The translations under genes were made by a program, and so were the position numbers. A stretch of DNA of 33,647 bases. Origin: RGIG1995 sp045126815 (GTDB taxonomy: Bacteria; Bacillota; Clostridia; Oscillospirales; CAG-272). The stretch is from assembly GCA_045126815.1 (NCBI GenBank), contig JBGVPD010000064.1:1-33647 (forward strand). The letters are read 5' to 3'. Positions 24,182 through 32,851 of the stretch are shown here, piece by piece (the stretch's first letter is position 1; each line of letters opens with the position of its first letter). The notes beneath the pieces are model-generated. The model was not told where the DNA came from. It did no database searches and saw only the letters and a list, made by a program, of their open reading frames with translations.

Positions 24182-25228
24182 TTATTTAGCTTCCTTTGCC
24201 AATTCTTCCTGAATGTATGCCAATGATGCAATTTTAGCTTTTGTTTCTTCAACAGTAAGAAGCTGCGTATTGTTTGAGTTAAATTCGGTAAGAGTGTTTC
24301 TCTCTTTGTCACCGTCTTTAAAATACTTGTCGTAGTTAAGTCCACGCTTGTCGGAAGGAACACGGTAGAACTGTCCCATATCTACGGCATTTGCACACTC
24401 TTCGTTTGTGAGCAACGTTTCGTACATTTTTTCACCGTGACGGATACCGATAACTTTGATATTATTCTTGTCGCCGCCAAAGAGTTCGCATACGGCTTCT
24501 GCCTGTGTCTGAATGGTACAAGCGGGAGCTTTTTGAACGAGAATATCACCAGATGTTCCATGCTCAAATGCAAACAGAACAAGGTCAACAGCCTCATCAA
24601 GAGACATAATAAAACGTGTCATTGTAGGATCGGTAAGTGTTATGGGTTGTCCGTTTCTGATCTGCTCGATCCAAAGCGGAATAACAGAACCACGTGAACA
24701 CATAACGTTTCCGTAACGTGTACAGCAGATCTTTGTTTTTTCGGGGCTGACCGTTCTTGCTTTTGCAACGATAACTTTTTCCATCATAGCTTTTGACGTA
24801 CCCATAGCATTTACAGGGTACGCAGCCTTATCGGTCGAAAGACATACGATGTTCTTAACTCCTGCTTCAATAGCCGCATTAAGAACGTTTTCAGTTCCGA
24901 TAACGTTTGTTTTTACAGCTTCAATGGGGAAAAATTCACAAGAAGGAACCTGCTTTAAAGCTGCTGCATGGAAGATATAGTCTACACCGTGCATAGCGTT
25001 TCTTACACTGTTGATATCACGAACGTCGCCAATATAAAATTTAATTTTTTCTGCAACTTCGGGCATTTTTGCCTGAAACTCATGACGCATATCGTCTTGC
25101 TTTTTCTCATCACGTGAGAAAATACGTATTTCTCCGATATCCGTCTTTAAAAATCTGTTAAGTACGGCATTACCAAAACTACCCGTACCGCCAGTAATAA
25201 GTAATGTTTTGTTTTTAAAAAGTGACAT
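24182..25228 (-). CDS. capE: CapE-type UDP-GlcNAc 4,6-dehydratase/5-epimerase
   Basis: 348 residues, extended SDR. TGGTGSFG near 12-19 binds NADP, STDKAAYPVNAMGTSK contains Met in the position of the usual Tyr of YxxxK, as in CapE/FlaA1-type inverting dehydratases. The reaction removes water from UDP-GlcNAc and inverts C5, opening the L-FucNAc pathway. GAGG lies about 8 bases before the start. The 58-base gap upstream (25229-25286) is the longest in this operon and AT-rich, but I see no convincing internal promoter there. Confidence 0.92.
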   Translation of the reverse strand: MSLFKNKTLLITGGTGSFGNAVLNRFLKTDIGEIRIFSRDEKKQDDMRHEFQAKMPEVAEKIKFYIGDVRDINSVRNAMHGVDYIFHAAALKQVPSCEFFPIEAVKTNVIGTENVLNAAIEAGVKNIVCLSTDKAAYPVNAMGTSKAMMEKVIVAKARTVSPEKTKICCTRYGNVMCSRGSVIPLWIEQIRNGQPITLTDPTMTRFIMSLDEAVDLVLFAFEHGTSGDILVQKAPACTIQTQAEAVCELFGGDKNNIKVIGIRHGEKMYETLLTNEECANAVDMGQFYRVPSDKRGLNYDKYFKDGDKERNTLTEFNSNNTQLLTVEETKAKIASLAYIQEELAKEAK

Positions 25229-25286
25229 TTTTAAAACCTCTATCCTTAATTTATTGTATATTGTATAATTTTACCACAAACATAAC

Positions 25287-26312
25287 TCATCTCAAAACGC
25301 GTCCGTTTCCACTACCAGACACCAAAGAGTTTACTTCCTCTACCGTGGTTCTGTTAAAATCACCTTCAATTGATTGTTTTAAACATGAAGCTGCTACCGC
25401 AAAATCTACTGCATTACAATCATCTTTGTTTAACAACATACTGTATATTAAGCCGGCAGAAAAGCTATCTCCTCCACCAACTCTATCAACTAATTGTATA
25501 TCGTATTCTTTTGATACTGCAACCGAATCATGTTCAGAATTATATAACATAGCACTCCAACCATTTCGGCTTGCTGAAAAACTTTTTCTCAAAGTAATGG
25601 CAACATATTTGCATCCATATAATCTGCGTATCTCTCTTGCCGCCTTACAATAACTACCAATATTCAGTTCTGCTGTTTCAACGTTTGTACCACACACAGA
25701 AATTCCGAGTGTTTTCTGCATATCTTCTTCATTGGCAATACACACATCAACAAATGGCATAATTTCAGCCATAACACTTCGGGCACGTTCTTCGCTCCAA
25801 AGTTGTTTGCGATAATTCAAGTCGCAAGAAATCTTAATCCCCTTAGCCTTTGCTACTTTACACGCCTCAATACATATATCCGCTAACTCATTTGAAAGAG
25901 CCGGTGTAATTCCCGTAAAATGAAACCAGTCCACCGAATCAAAGATTGCCTCCCAGTCATACTCAGCAGCCGATGACAACGCAAGTGCTGAATATTCTCG
26001 ATCGTATATGACCTTCGAGGGTCTCTGGGAAGCTCCTTTTTCCAAGTAATAAAGCCCCATTCTTCCTTTGCCGTATATTATTTTCGATGTATCAACGCCA
26101 AAATATCTAAGTGAATTTCCTGCTGCTCTTCCAATATCATTTAACGGAAGCTTAGTAACATACACTGACTCAACACCAAAAATCGAAAGAGAAACCGCAA
26201 CATTTGCCTCTCCACCACAAAAAGATGTTTCCAAACAATCCTTTTGCATTAATTTCGTATATCCTGGAGATGCTAACCTAAGCAAAAGCTCGCCGAATGT
26301 TATTACCTTCAT
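25287..26312 (-). CDS. PfkB-family sugar kinase (2-keto-3-deoxygluconate kinase-like)
   Basis: 341 residues. GELLLRLASPG at the N-terminus, GGEANVAVSLSIFG for sugar binding, SCDLNYRKQLW in the middle and the PfkB signature DRVGGGDSFSAG near 280 with the catalytic Asp. The closest match is KdgK, which phosphorylates 2-keto-3-deoxy-gluconate with ATP. Its ATG overlaps the aldolase stop by four bases, so the two should be made together. A kinase for a 2-keto-3-deoxy sugar acid next to a pyruvate-type aldolase and a CMP-sugar synthetase is unlikely to be catabolic here. It probably acts on an intermediate or precursor of a surface sugar. Confidence 0.82.
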   Translation of the reverse strand: MKVITFGELLLRLASPGYTKLMQKDCLETSFCGGEANVAVSLSIFGVESVYVTKLPLNDIGRAAGNSLRYFGVDTSKIIYGKGRMGLYYLEKGASQRPSKVIYDREYSALALSSAAEYDWEAIFDSVDWFHFTGITPALSNELADICIEACKVAKAKGIKISCDLNYRKQLWSEERARSVMAEIMPFVDVCIANEEDMQKTLGISVCGTNVETAELNIGSYCKAAREIRRLYGCKYVAITLRKSFSASRNGWSAMLYNSEHDSVAVSKEYDIQLVDRVGGGDSFSAGLIYSMLLNKDDCNAVDFAVAASCLKQSIEGDFNRTTVEEVNSLVSGSGNGRVLR

Positions 26313-27904
26313 ATATTTTTCTCCTTAGAAATAACAATATGTCTAGGTTTAGTAACAAACTTCACCTTTATTTTATCCGAATAAGCAGAAATAACTCTTG
26401 TCATACCTGCATTCATTGCATCCAAAACTGCATTTCTGGTTATAATTTCCATACGACTATCACCGTAATTCTCGCTTGTATCTTTAGAATAACCGTCAAA
26501 TCCAGCAAGATATATCTGCTCTGCCCCACAATCAATAAAAAACTTTATAGCCATAAGACCGGCATTATCACTTACCGCCTCTTCATCGTTAAGCAGTTCT
26601 CTATACCCTGTTTGCAAATAAATATTGTCTGCAACTATATTTGATGTCACTATGCTCTTTACTCTTTGATTTTTATCCAAATTTTTGAATCTTCTGATAT
26701 TACTTAAGAAAATATAATCCACATCCAAATTAGAATAATCGAAGTTAATACTAACCGTAATAACATTTTCTTTGTTGGAATATTCAATTATCTTTTCTTT
26801 TTCATCAATTGAGCTTCTTCCAGGAGCAATAAGAAGGACCGCTTTGCCCGTTACCATATCCAACAACTCGTTTCTATGCTCCTCATGAACAACACCGGAT
26901 GCCATGTATCTTAAGTACAAATTTTCTATGTAATTTTTATCAAATGACACTTTCTTTTCATCATCCATCATAGAAAATATCTCATTCATATCCTTCACGG
27001 CAAGTGTTTTTTTATCATCTAAATATCTTGCATAGTTTGGATGTGCATTATGCGATGCCGACAAATAATTCGGAAGTGAATATCCCCAAGGTGTTTTATG
27101 ATAAAAATCATTTAATATTTCATCAATCACTCTCAACAACGGATTAAGCTCATAACAACAACCATTTGATTCATTCAAATACTCCACAAACAATTCTGTA
27201 TTTAAATTTCCTGAACCTCTGCCCATACCATATATCGAAGAATCAATAATTAACATTCTATTTGTCTGTATTCCCAACAACGTTTGAGCGTTCGCAAATG
27301 AGAGCTGCATATTATTGTGAGAATGAAATCCTATTACTATATCTTTATCCAAATTATGCTCTACTATGTAAAACAAACGGACAAGATCTTTTCCCTTCAT
27401 TGTGCCAAAACTATCAACAATATAAAATGCATATGGCTTGATCTCGTTAACACTTCTGATTAGTTCCAAAAACTCTTCATCCGTATAACTAATTGAAACC
27501 ATAGCTTGAACAAAAACACTATAACCTTTGTTTTTGATCTTTTCGCATATTTTCAAAGCTTCGGTTTTATTTTTTTTATGAAATGCCACCCTTATCCCAT
27601 CAACAGTTTCACTCGAACAACGAGGCAACTTATCAGCATCAAACTCACCATAATTCATCATTGCTACAAACTTTTTTTGAGAACGATGTTTGGGAATCAA
27701 GTCAACAATTTGCTCAACAGTATTAAACTGTGTTGTTTCTCTATCATAATTAACATTGTCAGTAAGAAACCCACACTCAATGATATCAATATTCGCTTCA
27801 ATGAGATTCTCAATAATCTTTTGTATATTGTCATTACCAAACCTGAAACAATTGCAGTATCCACCATCTCTTAAAGTACAGTCCAACACTTGAATTTTGT
27901 TCAT
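26309..27904 (-). CDS. DRE-TIM aldolase fused to a DUF115/MptE-like domain
   Basis: 531 residues. Residues 1-~300 are an HMG-CoA-lyase-like (DRE-TIM) aldolase: LDCTLRDGGY near 7-16 with catalytic Asp/Arg, metal-binding HSHNN near 198, and GMGRGSGNLNTE, as in 4-hydroxy-2-oxovalerate aldolases that work on pyruvate enolate. Residues ~350-531 form a second domain, VLLIAPGRSS, DYIFLSN, DNAGLMAIKFF and EQIYLAGFDGY, which resembles the DUF115/MptE fold of the transferase encoded two genes upstream. In a polysaccharide operon, the aldolase could condense pyruvate with an aldehyde sugar to build a 2-keto-3-deoxy acid. Three bases separate it from the cytidylyltransferase gene. The reaction is inferred. 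Confidence 0.8.
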   Translation of the reverse strand: MNKIQVLDCTLRDGGYCNCFRFGNDNIQKIIENLIEANIDIIECGFLTDNVNYDRETTQFNTVEQIVDLIPKHRSQKKFVAMMNYGEFDADKLPRCSSETVDGIRVAFHKKNKTEALKICEKIKNKGYSVFVQAMVSISYTDEEFLELIRSVNEIKPYAFYIVDSFGTMKGKDLVRLFYIVEHNLDKDIVIGFHSHNNMQLSFANAQTLLGIQTNRMLIIDSSIYGMGRGSGNLNTELFVEYLNESNGCCYELNPLLRVIDEILNDFYHKTPWGYSLPNYLSASHNAHPNYARYLDDKKTLAVKDMNEIFSMMDDEKKVSFDKNYIENLYLRYMASGVVHEEHRNELLDMVTGKAVLLIAPGRSSIDEKEKIIEYSNKENVITVSINFDYSNLDVDYIFLSNIRRFKNLDKNQRVKSIVTSNIVADNIYLQTGYRELLNDEEAVSDNAGLMAIKFFIDCGAEQIYLAGFDGYSKDTSENYGDSRMEIITRNAVLDAMNAGMTRVISAYSDKIKVKFVTKPRHIVISKEKNI

Positions 27905-27907
27905 AAA

Positions 27908-28573
27908 TTACCTCTGATCATTTTTTAAAAACAAATGATTAAACACAGAATCTGCTATTGTAAAATCTTCCGCTTCATCAATATCTATGCTCTCTATTTC
28001 ACCTATCTCAACAATATATGGGTTGTTCCCAATACGCCTGTTATAATTTGTCATAACTTCGTTTTTATATATATAAAAACCGCTTGTTTCCTCATATAAT
28101 GGGTCTAAATCCTGGGTTCTCGGTATATTCGCCAAATCATAATTGAAAGGCACTCCGTCTTTCCACAAAAAATCTTGAAGTTTTTTTGCGGCAAAAGATG
28201 AATCATATCCATTATTTACAACCGCATCTATACCTTTTTTTATTGATTCAACCGATATAAACGGCGCGGTTGTGTGCGTCATTACATATACATCAGCATA
28301 TACATCTTTCGCAAAACTTTGTAGCACTTCATTCATTTTTGTTGTATCTTGATCCAGACTTTCAGAACGCTTTAAATATTTTACACCTTCAGGTATAAAC
28401 TCCTTTATTTCTGGATTGCTACAATATACATAAACCTCATCAATTTGTTTAATTTTCAAAAGTGTAGACAATATGTAATAACAAAGAGGTTTGCCGTTTG
28501 TAAAACACTTTGTGTTTTTTTGCGGTAAACGTCTGTTATTTAACTTCATCGGTACGACAGCTACAACCTTCAT
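27908..28573 (-). CDS. CMP-sugar synthetase (NeuA/KdsB-like cytidylyltransferase)
   Basis: 221 residues. AVVPMKLNNRRLPQKN at the N-terminus corresponds to the CTP-binding xPxRxGSxRxPxKN loop with Gly-Ser replaced by Asn-Asn. TTAPFISVESI, PRTQDLDPLYEETSGFYIY and the C-terminal IESIDIDEAEDFTIA (metal-binding DxD) are typical of the sialic acid/legionaminic group. These enzymes join CMP to a nonulosonic or similar 2-keto acid. No NeuB, NeuC or KdsA homologue is in the window; the aldolase gene three bases downstream is the obvious candidate to make its substrate. The AGGAATAAAAATG context is a normal start. Confidence 0.88.
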   Translation of the reverse strand: MKVVAVVPMKLNNRRLPQKNTKCFTNGKPLCYYILSTLLKIKQIDEVYVYCSNPEIKEFIPEGVKYLKRSESLDQDTTKMNEVLQSFAKDVYADVYVMTHTTAPFISVESIKKGIDAVVNNGYDSSFAAKKLQDFLWKDGVPFNYDLANIPRTQDLDPLYEETSGFYIYKNEVMTNYNRRIGNNPYIVEIGEIESIDIDEAEDFTIADSVFNHLFLKNDQR

Positions 28574-28575
28574 TT

Positions 28576-29400
28576 TTATTCCTCCACTTTAAACACTTCA
28601 TCAAAATTTACTCTTATAAAGCTCTCTAATTTACCGCCACGAGTCGCATTGAATATTTTTATATTATTTTTATCAGCAAATCGTCTTGCTTCATCATAGT
28701 CGGGCATTACTATATTAAACTGGTTAATCGGTTGATGCCCCTTTCTATCCTCATACCCGGGCATAAAATAGTCTTTATCACCTGTTTTTTGAATTGTACC
28801 ATCTTCCATTTTGGTATATGAATAGTTACAATCACACCCTAATAAATATATTTCGTCAAATCCCAAATACACCGCCAATTGAATCATAAAATACAAAACA
28901 GATCCAAATCTATACATATACCTTCCGGCGTTCCCCGAAAACTTTCTCTTTTGGGGATAATCGGCATTACATCTGACTCTTATCGGATATACTTTGTTTT
29001 TTAAATTAAGACTATCAATTTCATTGTAAACAGCCTCAGAAACAAACATAGGTTTTTCTTGTTGTAACTCTAATGCTTTTTCTGCAACTGTTTTAAAAAC
29101 CCCACTATCAGCTATGCAATACAAATCTGCACGCCAAGGTGTAAAATCATATGCTTTAAAAAGAGAATTACATGCTATTGTAACCACATCACATTTACTC
29201 AAGACAGTTAAGTCTTCCATCGTCAAACTCGGTCCACTACCAATTAGCACACACTTTTTTCCTTTGTATTTGTTTTTAAAACTAACAACTTTTCCATATG
29301 TGTTTTTGTCTATAATATTTTTTTCTGTCAGATATCCTTTAATTCCATAACGAAAAGTATCATATCCTTCCTTTAATACATATCTTGCATATTTATTCAT
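28576..29400 (-). CDS. DUF115/MptE-like protein related to GT42 sialyltransferases
   Basis: 274 residues from ATG 29400; a GTG one codon earlier is also possible, but GGAGG is better spaced for the ATG. KKCVLIGSGPSLTMEDL near 48-65, CNSLFKAY, YRFGSVLYFMIQLAVYLGF, EIYLLGCDCNY and a C-terminal INIFNATRGG-like block (IKIFNATRGGKLESF) follow the plan of DUF115/Maf proteins and of GT42 sialyltransferases such as CstII. Maf and GT42 proteins transfer CMP-activated nonulosonates. Since a CMP-sugar synthetase follows by two bases, a CMP-sugar glycosyltransferase role is the best inference. No membrane segment is seen, so it should act on the cytosolic side on a lipid-linked acceptor. Confidence 0.72.
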   Translation of the reverse strand: MNKYARYVLKEGYDTFRYGIKGYLTEKNIIDKNTYGKVVSFKNKYKGKKCVLIGSGPSLTMEDLTVLSKCDVVTIACNSLFKAYDFTPWRADLYCIADSGVFKTVAEKALELQQEKPMFVSEAVYNEIDSLNLKNKVYPIRVRCNADYPQKRKFSGNAGRYMYRFGSVLYFMIQLAVYLGFDEIYLLGCDCNYSYTKMEDGTIQKTGDKDYFMPGYEDRKGHQPINQFNIVMPDYDEARRFADKNNIKIFNATRGGKLESFIRVNFDEVFKVEE

Positions 29401-29418
29401 CACAATTTCCTCCTAATA

Positions 29419-30867
29419 TTACTTATTAAGTTTTCTTTTTTTAAATCTTGTGAAAACATTTAAAACATAATTAAAACTTTCATTTTTTAATAATATAGAT
29501 CCAACCAAATATACAATTATCCCTAAAACAATTTGTAAAAGAAGAACTACTGCTACATTCAACTCTATTAGTCCAATAACATATACCACTATACCCATAA
29601 TGATTGACAAAATGATATTAGAAATAACATCTTTCATTTGTTCCAAATAACTGTATTTTATGAGTTTTCCATTTGGGAATGTGCAAACAATTTGAAATAT
29701 AACATTGGTTAGAAACAATCCGTAAGACATAACCATCACACCATATGGTAATGTCGCTATTAAAATTATTACTCCTATAATTCTCGAAACAACAGAAGTC
29801 TTTAGATATAAGTCCATTCGACCTAATGCTTTAAATGCATTTTGATTTGCTGTAAGCATAGGTGTTAATATAAATGTAGCACAAAAAATACGCATATATG
29901 GAACACAAGGAAGCCATTTGTCTGTCAAAATAAGTTCCACGAATGTATCGCCACACATAGCAAGCCCTATTAAAAAAGGTGTCATAATATATGTGCTTGT
30001 CTTTATTGAACGCTTTGTTATAGCCTTAACAGCAGTTATATCATCCTGTTCTTTTGACATCACCGGAAGCAATATACTATCAATAGAAGCATTAATATTA
30101 CTGTTAAACAATGCAGGAAACTGTTTTGCTTTATTGTAAAAAGCTAAATCCGATGTAGTATACAATTTACCAATTAATATTTGTCTAATATCTTCATAAA
30201 TAGTTGTCAATAACGCAACTCCAAGCAATTTTATCCCGAATCCAAAAAGAACTTTTAATCGTTCAAATGAGAACATCATTTTAGGACGCCATTTTACCGT
30301 TATCCACAAAACTAGTGTATCAATTGTCGCATTGAATAAATACTGTCCAACAAGCGCCCATACGCCAAACCCAAGATACGCCATAATAATTCCAGCAACA
30401 GCAGCTCCTATCGTTCCTCCAAGAGTTGCAAAGAAAAATTTTTTAAAAAGCATATGCCTTGAAACATAAGCCTGTTGAATATTTTTTACGCCAGAAATCA
30501 CAAGAGTTAATCCTAACACGCGCACAATCGCGATAAGCTCAGGAAGATTATAAAACTTTGCTATATAGGGTGCTGCAAAAAACAAGCCGACATACAATGC
30601 AATACACATTACCATATTAAAATAGAACACCGATGAAAAATCAAGATCATCAGCATCTTTTTTCTGAATAAGTGCTGTCCCCAACCCCGAATCAATGAAA
30701 ACCTGAAGCAAAGTTGTAAGAACAGTAACCAATGCAACAGTACCATAAACTGCAGGATCAAGAAGTCTTGCAAGAACTATTGATACAATCAAAGTTACTC
30801 CTTGCGCACCAAAGCGTTCAAACAATCGCCATATAAAATTTCCAATAACTTTTTCGTTTTTTACCAT
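29419..30867 (-). CDS. Wzx-type polysaccharide flippase (MOP superfamily)
   Basis: 482 residues, about 12-14 hydrophobic segments, starting with FIWRLFERFGAQGVTLIVSIVLARLL-type sequence and DPAVYGTVALV. IDSGLGTALIQKKD is characteristic of the WzxC/TuaB-like group. It should move the lipid-linked repeat unit across the plasma membrane for polymerisation by the Wzy-like protein. The C-terminus is basic (KKRKLNK). 15-19 bases separate it from the genes on both sides. Confidence 0.92.
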   Translation of the reverse strand: MVKNEKVIGNFIWRLFERFGAQGVTLIVSIVLARLLDPAVYGTVALVTVLTTLLQVFIDSGLGTALIQKKDADDLDFSSVFYFNMVMCIALYVGLFFAAPYIAKFYNLPELIAIVRVLGLTLVISGVKNIQQAYVSRHMLFKKFFFATLGGTIGAAVAGIIMAYLGFGVWALVGQYLFNATIDTLVLWITVKWRPKMMFSFERLKVLFGFGIKLLGVALLTTIYEDIRQILIGKLYTTSDLAFYNKAKQFPALFNSNINASIDSILLPVMSKEQDDITAVKAITKRSIKTSTYIMTPFLIGLAMCGDTFVELILTDKWLPCVPYMRIFCATFILTPMLTANQNAFKALGRMDLYLKTSVVSRIIGVIILIATLPYGVMVMSYGLFLTNVIFQIVCTFPNGKLIKYSYLEQMKDVISNIILSIIMGIVVYVIGLIELNVAVVLLLQIVLGIIVYLVGSILLKNESFNYVLNVFTRFKKRKLNK

Positions 30868-30886
30868 TACAACAACCCTTACTGAT

Positions 30887-31570
30887 TCACTTTCTCTCTT
30901 TATCCCAATTAATACCCGTCTTTACTACTTTTGCGGGTATACCTGCAATAACCGAATTTGTATCTAAAATACTTTTTGTAACAACGGCAGCTGTACCGAT
31001 AATATTATCTTCACCGATTTCTACGCCCTTGTTAACCAAAACTCTGTGTCCTACCCAAACATGATTACCAATAACAATATCTTTTGACGGATTCGTTCTG
31101 TTTCCGTTCATATCTAAAATACTATGGCTATCCCCGGTACGGAACACTATTCCCGAAGAGAACAAGCAATCGTCACCAATTATAATATTAGTACCCTCTA
31201 TGGCAGCCAAATGTATCTGTCCGCACAAATTTGTTCTTTTACCTATCGTTATACTGTTACCATTATCTTCAGTACAAAGATCGGCATATTTTGCAAATGA
31301 TTTTTCACTAAAAACAATACGGTTGTTGTTACCGCTTATATTAAGCGTACAATTCTGCAAAATAGCCCCATTTTGTATTTCAACAACGTTATTTTCCCCG
31401 CGAAAGTTTATCTTGCAATTTTTTATAAATCCTTTCGCTATCACCTTGTTATGCTTTTTTTTCTTTATTCTGTTATTAAAAGGAAGATTGTTATATACCG
31501 AACGAATGAAAGCACCAATTTTGCTATCTACCTTTAAAAGCTTCTTCAAAAAGCTTTTTATTTTACTCAT
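30887..31570 (-). CDS. hexapeptide-repeat acyltransferase (colanic-acid/maltose acetyltransferase type)
   Basis: 227 residues, basic N-terminus then an extended left-handed beta-helix: NNVVEIQNGAIL, NCTLNISGNNN, then IVIGNHVWVGHRVLVNKGVEIGEDNIIGTAAVVTKS in pieces, ending IPAKVVKTG, the usual end of serine/maltose O-acetyltransferase-like proteins. Such enzymes O-acetylate sugars from acetyl-CoA. Its start overlaps the GT4 stop by four bases. It probably decorates a sugar of the repeat unit. Confidence 0.87.
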   Translation of the reverse strand: MSKIKSFLKKLLKVDSKIGAFIRSVYNNLPFNNRIKKKKHNKVIAKGFIKNCKINFRGENNVVEIQNGAILQNCTLNISGNNNRIVFSEKSFAKYADLCTEDNGNSITIGKRTNLCGQIHLAAIEGTNIIIGDDCLFSSGIVFRTGDSHSILDMNGNRTNPSKDIVIGNHVWVGHRVLVNKGVEIGEDNIIGTAAVVTKSILDTNSVIAGIPAKVVKTGINWDKERK

Positions 31571-32841
31571 TTTTCTCCTCCGGCATTTGATATCATATCA
31601 TTATATGCTTCCATACTCATTTGGCCTATATTCTCTTGAGGAAACATCTTTTTAACCGTTTCTTTTGCTTCTCTTCCGATATTTTGAGCCAAATTATCAT
31701 CAGAAAATATCTTATCAATATAGTAAGCCAAAGTATCTACTTCTCCATAACGATATATAAATCCATTTTGAGCATGGTTTACAAATTCAGGAACACTTCC
31801 AACGTCTGCGCTAACACAAGGCGTACCAACCAACATAGCTTCACGCAAAGATGAAGAGTGAGTTTCAACACACGACGGCATAACAAACGCATTGGATATA
31901 CTCATTCTCTGTGCCATTTCATCGGGAGTAAGTCTTCCGGTAAAACAAATATTGTTTTCCAACCCGTATGTTTTTATAATCTTTCTTAAATGCCTAATAA
32001 AAACTGTATCATATAAAAATCTTGGTTTTCTTGACGATATGCCACCCGGTATGTAAAGCTTTATATCGGGATATTTTTCTTTAAGTCGTGACACTGCCAA
32101 TACTGCATCGTGTATACCCTTTTGAGGGCATATTCCACCGGCTACCGTAAAAAGTGTATGTCTTTCGCAATTTTCAACATTCCAATCTTTTTCTGAAAAA
32201 ACTTTATTAGCTGCCAAAGGAACGTTATAAAATTTACCCGTACAACACTTATACTGTGCTTTTGTCCATTCGTTATCTAATATAAGTCCCGCAGACTTTG
32301 AAATCATTTCTTTTTCAAGAATAACGTGACGAGCATTTATTTTATGCCACTTTTTCAGAGAACGAAATTTAAATATTGAAGTTAAACCAAGTTGCATAGA
32401 CAACTTAAATCCATCAATGTCACCAAGCGGATGTTTAACCAACGACTCCATAACACCTTGTATGTAAAAACATACCGGAATATTCCCTGCCGCTTCAATA
32501 ACGTCAAGTCCAAATGTGAACTCCGTTCCCCACACCTGTATAACATCAGGGCAAAATTCATCTATTATTGCCTTAAACTTTTCTGTATCTTCTTTTGTAC
32601 CGCGTATTCCTCTATTACGGGCAACATTAATTGTACGATAAACAACTCCCGTTTCCTCATCGGTAACAACTTTCTCATTACCGTCAAGAGCAACACTCTG
32701 AAGCTCCAACGTTTTTTCTTTTATGTATGGAATAAGACTTTCTAACGTTGCATCAACCCAACCGCCACTCTGTGTGGGGGTGCCATATAAAATCTGCGCC
32801 GCCTTGCCTATTGGAGCAAAGGTTATCCACATTACTTTCAT
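31567..32841 (-). CDS. GT4-family glycosyltransferase
   Basis: 424 residues, GT-B fold. MKVMWITFAPIGKAAQ opens the N-terminal half with SGGWVDATLESL; the donor half carries FTVAGGICPQKGIHDAVLAV, FTGRLTPDEMAQRMSISNAFVMPS and the donor-binding block VETHSSSLREAMLVGTPCVS, where the usual E-x7-E is E...E. These retaining enzymes use a nucleotide sugar to extend a lipid-linked chain. AGGAG lies eight bases before the start. It is 10 bases after the Wzy-type gene. Confidence 0.9.
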   Translation of the reverse strand: MKVMWITFAPIGKAAQILYGTPTQSGGWVDATLESLIPYIKEKTLELQSVALDGNEKVVTDEETGVVYRTINVARNRGIRGTKEDTEKFKAIIDEFCPDVIQVWGTEFTFGLDVIEAAGNIPVCFYIQGVMESLVKHPLGDIDGFKLSMQLGLTSIFKFRSLKKWHKINARHVILEKEMISKSAGLILDNEWTKAQYKCCTGKFYNVPLAANKVFSEKDWNVENCERHTLFTVAGGICPQKGIHDAVLAVSRLKEKYPDIKLYIPGGISSRKPRFLYDTVFIRHLRKIIKTYGLENNICFTGRLTPDEMAQRMSISNAFVMPSCVETHSSSLREAMLVGTPCVSADVGSVPEFVNHAQNGFIYRYGEVDTLAYYIDKIFSDDNLAQNIGREAKETVKKMFPQENIGQMSMEAYNDMISNAGGEK

Positions 32842-32851
32842 CTAACGTCTC

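Noticed and set aside
25287..26312. KdgK-like kinase as part of pectin/glucuronate catabolism.
   Set aside because: No Kdg aldolase, isomerase or uronate genes are near; it overlaps an aldolase gene within a polysaccharide operon.
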